Origin: Mycobacteroides salmoniphilum
Lineage (GTDB): Bacteria; Actinomycetota; Actinomycetes; Mycobacteriales; Mycobacteriaceae
NCBI RefSeq assembly: GCF_004924335.1
Contig: NZ_CP024633.1
Location: 3,534,001 to 3,598,000, forward strand
Reading direction: 5' to 3'
DNA length: 64,000 nt
The notes under the pieces were generated by a model, which saw only the letters and a program-made list of their open reading frames with translations, was not told the origin of the DNA and searched no databases. The translations under genes and the position numbers were made by a program. How positions within the stretch are numbered: the first letter of the stretch is position 1; the number at the start of each line of letters is the position of its first letter. Of the stretch, positions 54,962 through 64,000 are shown one piece after another.

Positions 54962-56014
54962 GTGAACGACAAGGCCAATTTCCGGGCCGGTGTAGCCCTC
55001 GCCCTCGCCTCGGCCGCCACATTCGGCTTTTCCGGCCCCTTCGCCAAGTCGCTCATGGCGGCCGGCTGGTCATTGACCGCGGTCGTCACCGCACGCCTGG
55101 CCACCGGCGCCGCTGTCATGGTCGTGGCGGCCTGCATCGCGGCCCCCGGGTGGTTCTCCGAGGCCCGGCGCCACGCCAAAGTCGTTGTGCTCTACGGAAT
55201 CATTCCCGTCGCCGGCGCCCAATTCTGCTATTTCGGCGCGGTCAGGCACATGTCGGTCGGTGTGGCGATGCTCCTGGAGTTCCTGAGCCCCATCCTGGTG
55301 ATCGCCTGGATCTGGTTGTCCACACGACAACGCCCACACGCCCGTGTACTCGCTGGCGCGGCACTAGCACTAGTAGGAATGCTGCTGGTACTCAACATCT
55401 TCAGCGGATCCCGCGTAGAGCCGGTGGGGGTGCTGTGGGGTCTGGGAGCGGCGGTCTGCGCCGCGTACTACTTCATCTCGTCACACCGCGCGGGCGGCAA
55501 GGCACAAGGGCTGCAACCCATCACCCTGACTACCAGCGGGCTGCTCGTCGGAACCATCGCGGTGGGCGGCTTCGGGCTGACCGGCATCATGCCGATGGCC
55601 TTCTCTACCCAGGCTGTGCAGGTCGCGGGCTGGCATGCGCCGGTTTACGTGCCCATCCTCATCCTCGGGGTAGTCACCACCGCGATCGCCTATCTCACCG
55701 GTATCGCCGCCATTGCCCGACTCAGGCCGAGCTACGCGTCCTTGATCGCGCTCACCGAGGTGCTGTGCGCGGTGATCGCGGGATGGGTGCTCCTCGGGGA
55801 AACTATCGCACCCATCCAGTACGCGGGAGCTGCGGTCATTCTCGCGGGACTGGTTCTGGCACACCGGGGTGCGGATACTCCGGCAGACCCCGAATCCAGC
55901 ACGGCCGGGCACACAGCTTCTTTACCTGCGGGATTGAAATCACATGGCAGTGACAGCGAATTATCCGTAACCTCAGTGTGTGACGCTACAGCCGAATCCA
56001 CGCCCAGCCAGTAA
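54962..56014 (+). CDS. EamA/DMT-family transporter
   Basis: GTG 54962 behind GGGAGGTG gives 350 residues. Ten membrane helices in two EamA repeats (about 10-145 and 155-295) are visible, with the second repeat carrying the AEVLCAVIAGWVLLGE-type EamA end (LTEVLCAVIAGWVLLGETI). The C-terminal 45 residues are hydrophilic. DMT transporters export amino acids, nucleosides or metabolites; the substrate is unknown. It is divergent from the CGNR regulator. Its last 35 nt overlap the start of the first cutinase, which has its own leaderless promoter. Confidence 0.85.
   Translation: MNDKANFRAGVALALASAATFGFSGPFAKSLMAAGWSLTAVVTARLATGAAVMVVAACIAAPGWFSEARRHAKVVVLYGIIPVAGAQFCYFGAVRHMSVGVAMLLEFLSPILVIAWIWLSTRQRPHARVLAGAALALVGMLLVLNIFSGSRVEPVGVLWGLGAAVCAAYYFISSHRAGGKAQGLQPITLTTSGLLVGTIAVGGFGLTGIMPMAFSTQAVQVAGWHAPVYVPILILGVVTTAIAYLTGIAAIARLRPSYASLIALTEVLCAVIAGWVLLGETIAPIQYAGAAVILAGLVLAHRGADTPADPESSTAGHTASLPAGLKSHGSDSELSVTSVCDATAESTPSQ
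55968..55973 (+). promoter_or_regulatory. -10 box TAACCT of a leaderless cutinase transcript
   Basis: TAACCT plus 6 nt reaches GTG 55980. The element is within the EamA coding sequence (CCGTAACCT), sharing the CCGTAnC core with the other two cutinase promoters. Confidence 0.6.
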
Positions 56015-56666
56015 GTTGCTTACCGCCGCCGCTCGTGCGGCGGTTGTTTCGGTTGCGGCAATCATGTTGACTACGGGTCTCGCGGTCATTCTCCCCGCTA
56101 CCGCTTCGGCGGCTTGTCCCAATGTCGAGGTGTCGTTCGCCCGCGGCCGCAGCCAGCCGCCCGGACTGGGCAACATCGGCGAGGCATTCGTCAGCGCGCT
56201 GCGCAATCGTGTCAAGAACCTCAATGTCTACGCGGTGCGCTACGACGCCAATACCGACGTGGGCGGTGGGGCCAACGACCTGAGCGCCCATCTGCAGCAG
56301 ACGGCCAACAACTGCCCCGACACCAAGCTCGTCGTCGGCGGCTACTCGCTGGGTGCGGGCGTGGTCGACACCGCTCTCGGAGTGCCCGGCCCGGTGCAGA
56401 TCGGCAACCTCTTCTCCTTCGACAACCCCGTGCCACCGGAGGTCGGCGACCACATCCGCGCGATCGTGACATTCGGCAACATCGTCAACCGCTTCGCCCC
56501 CATCCAGAATCTGGCCGGCGCGTACGGCGACAGAGTGCTGGATCTGTGCAACGACGGCGACCCGGTCTGCATGGACGGAAACCAGGACACCTGGAAGTCC
56601 CACACCTCCTACCCTGCCGCACTGATCAACCAGGCTGCGGACTTCGCGGCCGCCAGGGTGAACTAG
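55980..56666 (+). CDS. Secreted cutinase-family esterase/lipase
   Basis: The 228-residue protein starts at GTG 55980 and has a signal peptide ending in TASAAC (about residue 45). The cutinase fold shows the conserved VEVSFARGR strand-turn, nucleophile GGYSLGAGVVD, catalytic aspartate in NDGDPVCMDG and histidine in WKSHTSYP. Paired cysteines (C46/C105-like and C187/C194-like) would form disulfides. Mycobacterial cutinases (CFP21/Culp group) hydrolyse fatty acyl esters in the cell envelope or host. Cutinase genes lie at the same place (Rv3451/Rv3452) in M. tuberculosis. Confidence 0.9.
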   Translation: MTLQPNPRPASKLLTAAARAAVVSVAAIMLTTGLAVILPATASAACPNVEVSFARGRSQPPGLGNIGEAFVSALRNRVKNLNVYAVRYDANTDVGGGANDLSAHLQQTANNCPDTKLVVGGYSLGAGVVDTALGVPGPVQIGNLFSFDNPVPPEVGDHIRAIVTFGNIVNRFAPIQNLAGAYGDRVLDLCNDGDPVCMDGNQDTWKSHTSYPAALINQAADFAAARVN

Positions 56667-56669
56667 CGT
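56664..56669 (+). promoter_or_regulatory. -10 box TAGCGT before epoxide hydrolase
   Basis: TAGCGT begins at the stop codon of the cutinase and is followed by 7 nt and GTG 56677, compatible with a leaderless or near-leaderless transcript. Confidence 0.45.
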
Positions 56670-56676
56670 CGCCTGG

Positions 56677-57666
56677 GTGACTGTTTCCCAGATCACCCAC
56701 CGTCAGCTGCATGTCAATGGGATCGACATGCATGTCGCCGAGCAGGGTGAAGGTCCGGCGGTTGTTCTGTGTCACGGCTTTCCTGGGCTCTGGTACACCT
56801 GGCGCCACCAACTGGCCGCACTTGCCGCGGCCGGATATCGGGCCATCGCACCCGATATGCGCGGATACGGACGCACAACGGCGCCTCGGGACCCTACGGC
56901 CTATGACCGCGACACCACCGTCAACGACCTCGTGGGACTTTTGGACGCCCTCGATCTGCGAGATGCGGTGTTCTGCGGGCACGATTTCGGGGCACATCTG
57001 GTGTGGGACATGCCCGCCCGGGCCGGGGACCGAGTCCGCGCACTGATGCAGCTGTCGGTGCCGCGTACCCGACGACTCCCGGTCAAGCCGAGCGTCGGCT
57101 TCAACTACCTTGCCTCTCAGCACTTCACGCACCTGGAGTATTTCCAGGAGCCGGGCGTGGCAGAGTCCGAGTTGGACCCGAAGCCAAAAGCTTTCCTGAC
57201 CAAGCTGTTCCACGCCCTCAGCGGCGCGAACCGCTATCTGGATTGCTGGGACCACCCGGCGCAGGTGGATGGCAAGCGCAATGGCTACCTGGACGTACTT
57301 CCGACTCCCCCTCCCCTCCCGTGGAATTGGCTGTCCGAGCAAGATCTCGACTATTACGCGGCCGAATTCGCGCGCACGGGATTCACCGGCGGCCTCAACT
57401 GGTATCGGGCCGAGGATCTGGTGTGGGCCCAGAACGAGCACCTGCACGACACACCCATCGACGTACCGGTGGCCTTCATGGCGGGATCGGCCGATCCGGT
57501 CCTGGAAATGCTCGGTCGCGACCCGATGACGGCGATGGCCGATCTCGTTCCCGGTCTGAGGTCAGTTCTGATCGTCGAGGGAGCCGGGCACTTCGTGCAA
57601 ATGGAGCGGCCGGACGCGATCAACTCGGCGATGGTCGAGTTCCTGGCGTCGCTTCCGCCCAGGTGA
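56677..57666 (+). CDS. Epoxide hydrolase (EphA-like)
   Basis: The 329-residue alpha/beta hydrolase has the epoxide-hydrolase signature: oxyanion HGFPGLWYTWRHQ, nucleophile aspartate in FCGHDFGAHLVW (GHDxG), a lid with paired tyrosines (FNYLASQHFTHLEYF; GLNWYRAEDLVW) and catalytic histidine in EGAGHFVQMERP. There is no signal peptide. Starts at GTG 56677. It lies between two cutinases, all on the plus strand with separate -10 boxes. The family detoxifies or processes lipid epoxides. Confidence 0.9.
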   Translation: MTVSQITHRQLHVNGIDMHVAEQGEGPAVVLCHGFPGLWYTWRHQLAALAAAGYRAIAPDMRGYGRTTAPRDPTAYDRDTTVNDLVGLLDALDLRDAVFCGHDFGAHLVWDMPARAGDRVRALMQLSVPRTRRLPVKPSVGFNYLASQHFTHLEYFQEPGVAESELDPKPKAFLTKLFHALSGANRYLDCWDHPAQVDGKRNGYLDVLPTPPPLPWNWLSEQDLDYYAAEFARTGFTGGLNWYRAEDLVWAQNEHLHDTPIDVPVAFMAGSADPVLEMLGRDPMTAMADLVPGLRSVLIVEGAGHFVQMERPDAINSAMVEFLASLPPR

Positions 57667-57711
57667 TGCGGCCCATACCGCACCGACATGACAACCAGGT
57701 TGACTTACCCG

Positions 57712-57717
57712 TAGCAT
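57712..57717 (+). promoter_or_regulatory. -10 box TAGCAT of a leaderless cutinase transcript
   Basis: ACCCGTAGCAT is followed by 6 nt and GTG 57724; the same 11-mer occurs before the cutinase at 58409. Confidence 0.7.
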
Positions 57718-57723
57718 TCGCGT

Positions 57724-58350
57724 GTGACGACGCACAGTGCTGTTTCACCTGCAATCTCGCACGTCCGGAGGCCCGGATATGTCCTCGCTGCCCTGCTCAT
57801 GTTCATCAGCCTGGTGACCATTTCGCAGCCGGCGCCCGCGAGCGCCGATCCATGCGCCGCCGTGGACGTCTCGTTCGCCCGCGGCCGTGACGAGCCAGAC
57901 GGTCTGGGCCGTGTGGGTCAGGCGTTCGTCGATGCTCTGGGCCCCAAGGTCGGCAGCATGAACGTCTATCCCGTGAACTACAGCGCCGGACTGCTCTCCA
58001 CTGGGGAAGGCGCCGACGACCTGCGCGGCCACCTCAGTGACGTCGCGGCGTCGTGCCCCAATACCAAGCTGGTGATCGGCGGGTATTCGATGGGCGCAAC
58101 CGTCGTAGATGACGTCGCCAACAACCCGCCGCCGGACGTCGGCGGCCGGATCAGGGGGATCGCGACATTCGGGAACATCGATCGTCGTGGTGGCGGGATG
58201 ACCGGCCCCCTCGCCGGACGGTGGATCGACCAGTGCAATCCCGGCGACCCCGTCTGCCAGGAAGGCGGCCGCTCATGGACCGCACATCAGACCTACGAGC
58301 AGACCAATCTGCCCTCGCAGGCCGCATCGTTCGTGGCGGGCAAGCTCTAG
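57724..58350 (+). CDS. Secreted cutinase-family esterase/lipase
   Basis: The 208-residue product starts at GTG 57724 and has a signal peptide ending at APASADP. Cutinase motifs are VDVSFARGRDEPDGLG, nucleophile GGYSMGATVVDD, aspartate in NPGDPVCQEG and histidine in WTAHQTYE. It is closest in sequence to the 58409 cutinase, suggesting tandem duplication. It would act on lipid or triacylglycerol esters outside the cell. Confidence 0.9.
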   Translation: MTTHSAVSPAISHVRRPGYVLAALLMFISLVTISQPAPASADPCAAVDVSFARGRDEPDGLGRVGQAFVDALGPKVGSMNVYPVNYSAGLLSTGEGADDLRGHLSDVAASCPNTKLVIGGYSMGATVVDDVANNPPPDVGGRIRGIATFGNIDRRGGGMTGPLAGRWIDQCNPGDPVCQEGGRSWTAHQTYEQTNLPSQAASFVAGKL

Positions 58351-58396
58351 CGCCGAGCACACTCCACGAAACGGCGCGCGGGAACTTGCTGACCCG

Positions 58397-58402
58397 TAGC
58401 AT
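58397..58402 (+). promoter_or_regulatory. -10 box TAGCAT of a leaderless cutinase transcript
   Basis: ACCCGTAGCAT-N6-GTG, identical in the core and spacing to that at 57712. Confidence 0.7.
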
Positions 58403-58408
58403 CGTGCT

Positions 58409-59125
58409 GTGACCACGCATCAGCGGGGCACGAGGGTCGGCGTTGTCCTGAGTTATCTTGTCGCCCTGACGGTGTTCGCGCTGTCAGCGGTGAATGTTGT
58501 CGGACTTGTCTATGCGGTACCTCAAGCATCGGCAGATCCGTGTTCGGATGTCGACGTCTCGTTTGCACGGGGACGTAAGGAGCCCGTCGGGTTGGGCCGG
58601 GTCGGCGACGAGTTCGTGGACTCCCTGACCCCCCGCATCCAGGCCACCGGGGCCAGTCTGAACGTCTACCCCGTCAACTACGACGCAGGAATTTTCTCGG
58701 CTGGCGGCGGAGCCAATGATCTCAGCAACCACCTGCAATCGGTGGCCGCCAACTGTCCGCGGACCAAGTTCGTCATTGGTGGGTACTCGATGGGTGCCGA
58801 GGTGATCGACACGATCATCGGCGTTCCCAACGTGGGGATCGGGTTCAACCGCCCCCTGCCTGCCGCGGTGGGCGACCGCGTCGTCGCCATCGCGACATTC
58901 GGCAATGCCACCCACCGAACCGGTGGCCCGCTCAGCGGCATCGCTGGCGTATTTGGTTCACGTGCAATCGATCTGTGCAATCAAGGAGATCCGATCTGCA
59001 TGGCCGGGCCCAACAACAGCTGGGATGCCCACACCTCCTACGAACGCACCGGGCTACCCGCTGAGGCCGCAGCCTTCGTCGCCTCGAAACTCAACCGGCA
59101 CGGCGAAGCCGAGTCCGCCGAGTAG
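58409..59125 (+). CDS. Secreted cutinase-family esterase/lipase
   Basis: The 238-residue protein starts at GTG 58409, with a signal peptide (about 1-38, ending PQASADP). Motifs: VDVSFARGRKEPVGLG, nucleophile GGYSMGAEVIDT, aspartate in NQGDPICMAG and histidine in WDAHTSYE. An insertion of a few residues after PRIQATG distinguishes it from the 57724 protein. The stop is adjacent to the convergent truA stop. Confidence 0.9.
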   Translation: MTTHQRGTRVGVVLSYLVALTVFALSAVNVVGLVYAVPQASADPCSDVDVSFARGRKEPVGLGRVGDEFVDSLTPRIQATGASLNVYPVNYDAGIFSAGGGANDLSNHLQSVAANCPRTKFVIGGYSMGAEVIDTIIGVPNVGIGFNRPLPAAVGDRVVAIATFGNATHRTGGPLSGIAGVFGSRAIDLCNQGDPICMAGPNNSWDAHTSYERTGLPAEAAAFVASKLNRHGEAESAE

Positions 59126-60010
59126 TCAGTCCTGCCGGACTCGAATGTCGCGGGTGATCAACACGCGTGCCGCCATCTCGTCGTCCGGCGGATAGTCGAC
59201 ACCGACCAGCGTCAGTCCACGCGCCGGTGCGGCCGCGAAATCGCTTGAACGCCTTTCCTTTTTAAGCAAGTCGGCACACCACTGCACCGGCCGCCTGCCC
59301 TCTCCGACGACCAGCACCGCGCCCACCAGCGAACGCACCATCGACCAGCAGAACGCGTCGGCACTCACGTGCGCGACCAGTTGATGCCCGTCGACCGCCC
59401 AGTCGAACCGCTGCAATTCACGGATCGTTGTGGCACCGTCACGATGACGGCAGAATGCGGCAAAATCGTTCAGCCCCAGCAATTTCCGCGAAGCCTCGGC
59501 TATAGCGTCGACGTCCAGTGGACGGTGCCATCCGACAACCTCATGCCGCGCAAGAGGCAGCACCCCGAACGGTGCCGTCGATATCCGGTACTCGTAGTGC
59601 CGTCGCAAGGCGGAGAACCGCGCGTCGAAATGCGCCGGGGCGCGGCAGATGTCAAGCACGCGCACATCTTTGGGCAGGAAGCGCGATAGCCGCCGGATCA
59701 GCCTGCCGAATTCGGGCGCATCCGCAGAGCGAGATCTACCGAGAATCTCAGGGAGCCGGGCGTGTGGGATGTCCAGATGCGCCACCTGGCCTGTCGCATG
59801 CACACCCGAGTCCGTGCGTCCGGCGGCATAGAGCGACACCGGCTCGCCCACGATGGTCGTGAACGCCTCGCCCAGCACCCCCGCGACCGTGCGCTGGCCG
59901 ACTTGAGTCGCCCAGCCCGCGAAATTAGTTCCGTCGTAGGCGATGTCGAGCCGTAAACGAACCAGCCCGCCACCGTCTCCGGTAGCGGGCTGGTTGTCAG
60001 AGGTGACCAA
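59126..60010 (-). CDS. truA: tRNA pseudouridine(38-40) synthase TruA
   Basis: TTG 60010, with AAGGAG 7 nt upstream inside the end of rplQ, gives 294 residues (Rv3455c 298). The catalytic aspartate lies in [18 protein letters not shown], followed by the FxxRFSAxxRxYxYR motif ([16 protein letters not shown]) and [18 protein letters not shown]. It isomerises uridines 38-40 of tRNA anticodon loops. The start overlaps nothing but follows the rplQ stop by 4 nt, so the genes are coupled. Confidence 0.94.
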   Translation of the reverse strand: MVTSDNQPATGDGGGLVRLRLDIAYDGTNFAGWATQVGQRTVAGVLGEAFTTIVGEPVSLYAAGRTDSGVHATGQVAHLDIPHARLPEILGRSRSADAPEFGRLIRRLSRFLPKDVRVLDICRAPAHFDARFSALRRHYEYRISTAPFGVLPLARHEVVGWHRPLDVDAIAEASRKLLGLNDFAAFCRHRDGATTIRELQRFDWAVDGHQLVAHVSADAFCWSMVRSLVGAVLVVGEGRRPVQWCADLLKKERRSSDFAAAPARGLTLVGVDYPPDDEMAARVLITRDIRVRQD

Positions 60011-60014
60011 AGGG

Positions 60015-60590
60015 TCACTCCTTCTTGTCTGCGTCCTCGGCTTCGGGAGCCTCGGCAGTGTCAGTTGCGGCGTCCGCCGCACCTTCGTCCTCGGCGGCCG
60101 CGTCATCGGCAGTGTCGGTCTCGACCTCGACGGCTTCCTCGGCGGGAGTCTCGTCAGCCTCAGCAGCGGCCGGAGCCTCAGCCTGCTTGGTCGAAGCGAC
60201 CCGGCGAGCCCGGTCAGCCTCGGAGGTGACCGTCTTCTCCTTCACCAGCTCGATGATCGCCATGGGCGCGTTATCGCCCTTGCGGTTCTCGACCTTGATG
60301 ATGCGGGTGTAGCCACCGTTGCGATCGGAGTAGAACGGACCGATCTCGTCGAAGAGGGCGTGGACGACGTCCTTGTCGCGGATCTTCTTGAGCACCTCGC
60401 GCCGGTTGTGCAGATCACCCTTCTTGGCGTGGGTGATCAGCTTCTCGGCGTACGGCCGCAGCACACGGGCCTTGGTCTCGGTGGTCTTGATCCGGCCGTG
60501 CTCGAACAGCGCGGTGGCAAGGTTGGCCAGGATCGCCTTCTGGTGTGACGACGACCCACCGAGCCGCTGACCCTTCTTGGGCTTGGGCAT
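60015..60590 (-). CDS. rplQ: 50S ribosomal protein L17
   Basis: The 191-residue protein has the L17 core ([41 protein letters not shown] split at the GGS turn; residues 1-120) with [23 protein letters not shown]. An acidic Ala/Glu/Asp-rich tail (about 130-191) follows; actinobacterial L17 often has one. Counterpart of Rv3456c. It follows rpoA by 57 nt. Confidence 0.95.
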   Translation of the reverse strand: MPKPKKGQRLGGSSSHQKAILANLATALFEHGRIKTTETKARVLRPYAEKLITHAKKGDLHNRREVLKKIRDKDVVHALFDEIGPFYSDRNGGYTRIIKVENRKGDNAPMAIIELVKEKTVTSEADRARRVASTKQAEAPAAAEADETPAEEAVEVETDTADDAAAEDEGAADAATDTAEAPEAEDADKKE

Positions 60591-60647
60591 TGACTATCTC
60601 CTATTCGGGGCCGGCCCCCGTATCAGGTAGGGCCGGGACGGATTGTG

Positions 60648-61742
<1,095 letters not shown>

Positions 61743-61776
61743 TCAAGTGGGTCTGCAGCAGAATCGCTACAGACGA

Positions 61777-62382
61777 TTACTTCGAGTAGAACTCGACGAT
61801 CAGCTGTTCGGTGAGCGGCACATCGATCTGCGCGCGCTCGGGGAGCTGGTGCACGAGGATGCGCTGGCGCTCCCCAACGACCTGCAGCCAGCCCGGGATG
61901 GGCCGGTCGCCTGCGGTCTCGCGTGCGACCTCGAACGGCAAGGTGTTCAGCGACTTTTCCTTGACATCGATGATGTCGTACTGCGACACCCGGTAGCTGG
62001 GCACGTCCACCTTCACGTTGTTGACGGTGAAGTGACCGTGGCTCACCAGCTGGCGGGCCATCCGGCGGGTACGGGCCAGGCCGGCCCGGTACACGACGTT
62101 GTCGAGGCGGGTCTCCAGGATCTGCAGCAGCTGCTCACCGGTCTTGCCGGAGTGCCGGTTGGCCTCGGCGTAGTAGCGACGGAACTGCTTCTCCATGACG
62201 CCGTAGGTGAAGCGAGCCTTCTGCTTCTCCTGCAGCTGCGTGCGGTATTCGCTCTCCTTGACCCGCGCGCGGCCATGCTGGCCGGGAGGGTAAGGACGCT
62301 TCTCGTACGCGCTGGAGCCACCGACGAGGTCGACGCCCAGACGACGGGACTTGCGAGTGACGGGTCCGGTATAACGAGCCAT
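61777..62382 (-). CDS. rpsD: 30S ribosomal protein S4
   Basis: The 201-residue S4 starts MARYTGPVTRKSRRLGVDL and has the S4 RNA-binding domain (LETRLDNVVYRAGLARTRRMARQLVSHGHFTVNNVKV) at about 92-150. It nucleates 30S assembly and can autoregulate in other bacteria. Counterpart of Rv3458c; rpoA follows after 76 nt. Confidence 0.98.
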   Translation of the reverse strand: MARYTGPVTRKSRRLGVDLVGGSSAYEKRPYPPGQHGRARVKESEYRTQLQEKQKARFTYGVMEKQFRRYYAEANRHSGKTGEQLLQILETRLDNVVYRAGLARTRRMARQLVSHGHFTVNNVKVDVPSYRVSQYDIIDVKEKSLNTLPFEVARETAGDRPIPGWLQVVGERQRILVHQLPERAQIDVPLTEQLIVEFYSK

Positions 62383-62398
62383 TTAGTTCAAACCTCCC

Positions 62399-62815
62399 TT
62401 AGACCCGGCGCCGCTTGGGCGGACGGCAACCGTTGTGCGGCTGTGGAGTGACATCGGAAATCGCGCCCACTTCGAGGCCTGCGGCCTGCAGCGAACGGAT
62501 GGCGGTCTCACGGCCGGAGCCGGGACCCTTGACGAACACGTCGACCTTCTTGACGCCGTGTTCCTGAGCCTTGCGAGCCGCGTTCTCGGCAGCCAGCTGC
62601 GCGGCGAACGGGGTCGACTTGCGCGAGCCCTTGAAGCCGACGTGACCGGACGACGCCCAGGCGATCACGTTGCCCTGCGGGTCGGTGATCGAAACGATCG
62701 TGTTGTTGAACGTGCTCTTGATATGAGCGGCGCCGAGCGGGATGTTCTTCTTTTCCCGGCGACGGGTCTTCTGCGCCTTCTTGGGGCCCGCAGCGCCCTT
62801 CTTTGCTGGTGGCAT
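62399..62815 (-). CDS. rpsK: 30S ribosomal protein S11
   Basis: ATG 62815 gives 138 residues, starting [20 protein letters not shown]; the larger open frame upstream overlaps rpsM and is not S11. S11 motifs: [36 protein letters not shown] and [18 protein letters not shown]. Counterpart of Rv3459c. Confidence 0.97.
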   Translation of the reverse strand: MPPAKKGAAGPKKAQKTRRREKKNIPLGAAHIKSTFNNTIVSITDPQGNVIAWASSGHVGFKGSRKSTPFAAQLAAENAARKAQEHGVKKVDVFVKGPGSGRETAIRSLQAAGLEVGAISDVTPQPHNGCRPPKRRRV

Positions 62816-62819
62816 GGTT

Positions 62820-63194
62820 TTACCTGGCCTTCTTCTTGCCGGCGATGGTGCGCTTCGGGCCCTTGCGGGTACGCGCATTGGTCTTGGTCCGCTGACCGCG
62901 CACCGGCAGGCCGCGACGGTGGCGCAGGCCCTGGTAGCAGCCGATCTCAATCTTGCGGCGGATGTCGGCCTGGACCTCGCGGCGCAGGTCACCCTCCACC
63001 TTGAGAGAGGCTTCGATGTATTCACGCAGCTGAGTCACCTGATCATCGGTCAGGTCCTTGCTGCGCTGCTCGGGGCTGATGCCCGTGGCGGCCAGGATCT
63101 CCTTGGAACGGGTCCGGCCAATGCCATAGATATAGGTGAGCGCGATTTCCATACGCTTATCGCGCGGTAGGTCGACGCCTACGAGACGTGCCAT
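62820..63194 (-). CDS. rpsM: 30S ribosomal protein S13
   Basis: The 124-residue S13 has [34 protein letters not shown], the helix-turn and the basic tail [23 protein letters not shown] that contacts P-site tRNA. It precedes rpsK with 4 nt between them. Counterpart of Rv3460c. Confidence 0.98.
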   Translation of the reverse strand: MARLVGVDLPRDKRMEIALTYIYGIGRTRSKEILAATGISPEQRSKDLTDDQVTQLREYIEASLKVEGDLRREVQADIRRKIEIGCYQGLRHRRGLPVRGQRTKTNARTRKGPKRTIAGKKKAR

Positions 63195-63363
63195 GCGGCA
63201 GTTCCTCTTTCATTCAACGAAGGTCTGTTCCCAGTCCGCCCCCTCTAGGTTGGGGCCCCGGCCTCCGTTCCGGGGGTGTCTGGCCGGCATACCCGGTCAG
63301 TGGTTCTGGGAGGTCATCATTCAGTTTTGTAGCTAGTCAGCCAGGTCCTTACGGAAGTCCTGA
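63195..63363. other. rpmJ-rpsM intergenic region
   Basis: The 169-nt gap contains GC-rich imperfect hairpins (CCCCGGCC/CCGGGG around 63256-63280) but no coding frame. It may hold an internal promoter for rpsM-rpsK-rpsD-rpoA-rplQ-truA; I could not identify -35/-10 elements with confidence. Confidence 0.4.
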
Positions 63364-63477
63364 CTAACCCTGCCGCTGCTTGTGGCGTGGGTCCTGGCAG
63401 ATCACCATGACCCGCCCATGCCGGCGAATAACGCGGCACTTGTCGCAGATCGGCTTGACGCTCGGGTTAACCTTCAC
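63364..63477 (-). CDS. rpmJ: 50S ribosomal protein L36 (zinc-binding form)
   Basis: GTG 63477 gives 37 residues. C11, C14, C27 and H32 ([13 protein letters not shown]) form the zinc ribbon, so this is the C+ paralogue. The larger open frame overlapping infA is not used. It lies 28 nt downstream of infA and is missed by length-based ORF calling. Confidence 0.95.
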   Translation of the reverse strand: MKVNPSVKPICDKCRVIRRHGRVMVICQDPRHKQRQG

Positions 63478-63505
63478 GTTCTTCGATCCTGTCTTGCGGT
63501 TGTAG

Positions 63506-63727
63506 TTACTTGTACCGGTAAACGATCCGACCGCGGGACAGGTCATAGGGAGACAACTCCACCACCACTCTGTCCTCGGGCAGGATGCGGATGTAGTGCT
63601 GCCGCATCTTGCCGCTGATGTGGGCGAGCACCTTGTGTCCGTTCTCCAGCTCAATGCGAAACATCGCATTGGGCAGGGGTTCGACCACCCGACCCTCGAC
63701 CTCGATGGCTCCGTCTTTCTTAGCCAT
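63506..63727 (-). CDS. infA: Translation initiation factor IF-1
   Basis: The 73-residue S1-like OB-fold protein starts at ATG 63727 (GGAGG just upstream) with [20 protein letters not shown] and has [29 protein letters not shown]. It binds the 30S A site during initiation. It begins the infA-rpmJ-rpsM block. Counterpart of Rv3462c. Confidence 0.98.
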
Positions 63728-64000
63728 ATCCTCCGCGATTCTGATTGCCTGCTCCGGCTGTCGCCGGCATGACACGGCAAACTTTACCGACCCTCGAACG
63801 TGAGCCGGTAACAGGAAAGTCCAGGACTGGGCACGCAGATAGTCGGCACGTAAGCCGCACCGTTGGTCAAGGATACCCGCGTAACGCCCCCAAACCAAAC
63901 CGGCGAAGGGGGCCGCCACTCCCCCGGGCACCTCAGGACCAGGTGACTCCCGACCTGCTGATATGCGGAATCGCCGTGGGTCGCACCAGACCCGCTGTCA
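63728..64000. other. Promoter region upstream of infA
   Basis: The 273 nt to the window end carry no supported gene. The promoter of the infA operon should lie here, but I could not assign -35/-10 boxes. An imperfect GCCGGCGACAGCCGGAG stem lies near the infA start. Confidence 0.4.

Noticed and set aside
62816..63025. N-terminal extension of S11 over rpsM
   Set aside because: The frame overlaps rpsM completely; ATG 62815 gives the normal S11 N-terminus.

Overview
The window is a GC-rich mycobacterial chromosome segment. Gene order follows the Mycobacterium tuberculosis Rv3391-Rv3462c interval closely (acrA1, iunH, imuB/imuA', guaA, choD, guaB3, guaB2, sigD/rsdA, whiB3, groEL1/groES, tsaD-rimI-tsaB-tsaE, alr, gadB, nnr, glmS, glmM, rpsI/rplM, ESX-4, cutinases, truA, rplQ-rpoA-rpsD-rpsK-rpsM-rpmJ-infA). 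Several Rv genes are absent, and there are additions: a PspC/histidine kinase/regulator set beside guaA, an eccE4 gene in ESX-4, and three cutinases. Together these suggest a rapid grower of the Mycobacteroides abscessus/chelonae group. This is inferred from gene content and order, not from a database search. I saw no tRNA, rRNA, CRISPR array, prophage or insertion sequence.

Layout. 1-5.4 kb: a two-domain acyl-CoA-reductase-like SDR (cut at the window start), a nucleoside hydrolase, and the SOS mutasome pair imuA'-imuB behind a LexA box. 5.6-9.0 kb: a cell-envelope-stress type module (NarL-type regulator, PspC-histidine kinase, divergent PspC/LiaF-like membrane protein). 9.0-15.3 kb: guanine nucleotide synthesis (guaA, guaB3, guaB2) with choD between; guaA is flanked by two inverted copies of a GC-rich palindromic repeat. 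15.4-19.8 kb: DUF5319 gene, rsdA-sigD, an Rv3415c-like gene, whiB3 and a small lipoprotein. 19.9-27.4 kb: groES-groEL1 under a CIRCE element, then a tightly overlapping operon alr - hydrolase - tsaE - tsaB - rimI - tsaD - NTF2-like gene. 27.5-33.2 kb: gadB, nnr, a hydrolase and glmS. 33.3-41.3 kb: an alpha/beta-hydrolase-fold protein lacking its nucleophile, a three-gene WXG100/Esp-like operon, an LLM oxidoreductase, a PhoD-like phosphatase, glmM and rplM-rpsI.

41.6-54.3 kb is a complete ESX-4 type VII secretion locus: esxT, esxU, an Rv3446c-family protein, eccC4, eccD4, mycP4, eccB4 and eccE4. 54.3-59.1 kb holds a CGNR-type regulator divergent from an EamA transporter across a perfect 18-bp palindrome, then three cutinases and an epoxide hydrolase. 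59.1-63.7 kb is the truA/rplQ/rpoA/rpsD/rpsK/rpsM/rpmJ/infA ribosomal block.

The most interesting signal is regulatory. The esxU-esxT operon and the separate WXG100/Esp-like operon 6 kb away share a nearly identical promoter: TGAAAAA(A)GATGGAACCG, a 17-nt spacer, then C(G/A)TCGTA. It has the form of an ECF (SigM-like) sigma promoter. This links an Rv3440c/Rv3439c-like secreted pair, with a C-terminal YxxxD signal, to ESX-4. A second signal is a run of genes whose start codon lies 6-7 nt after a TANNNT -10 box, so their mRNAs should be leaderless. These include all three cutinases.
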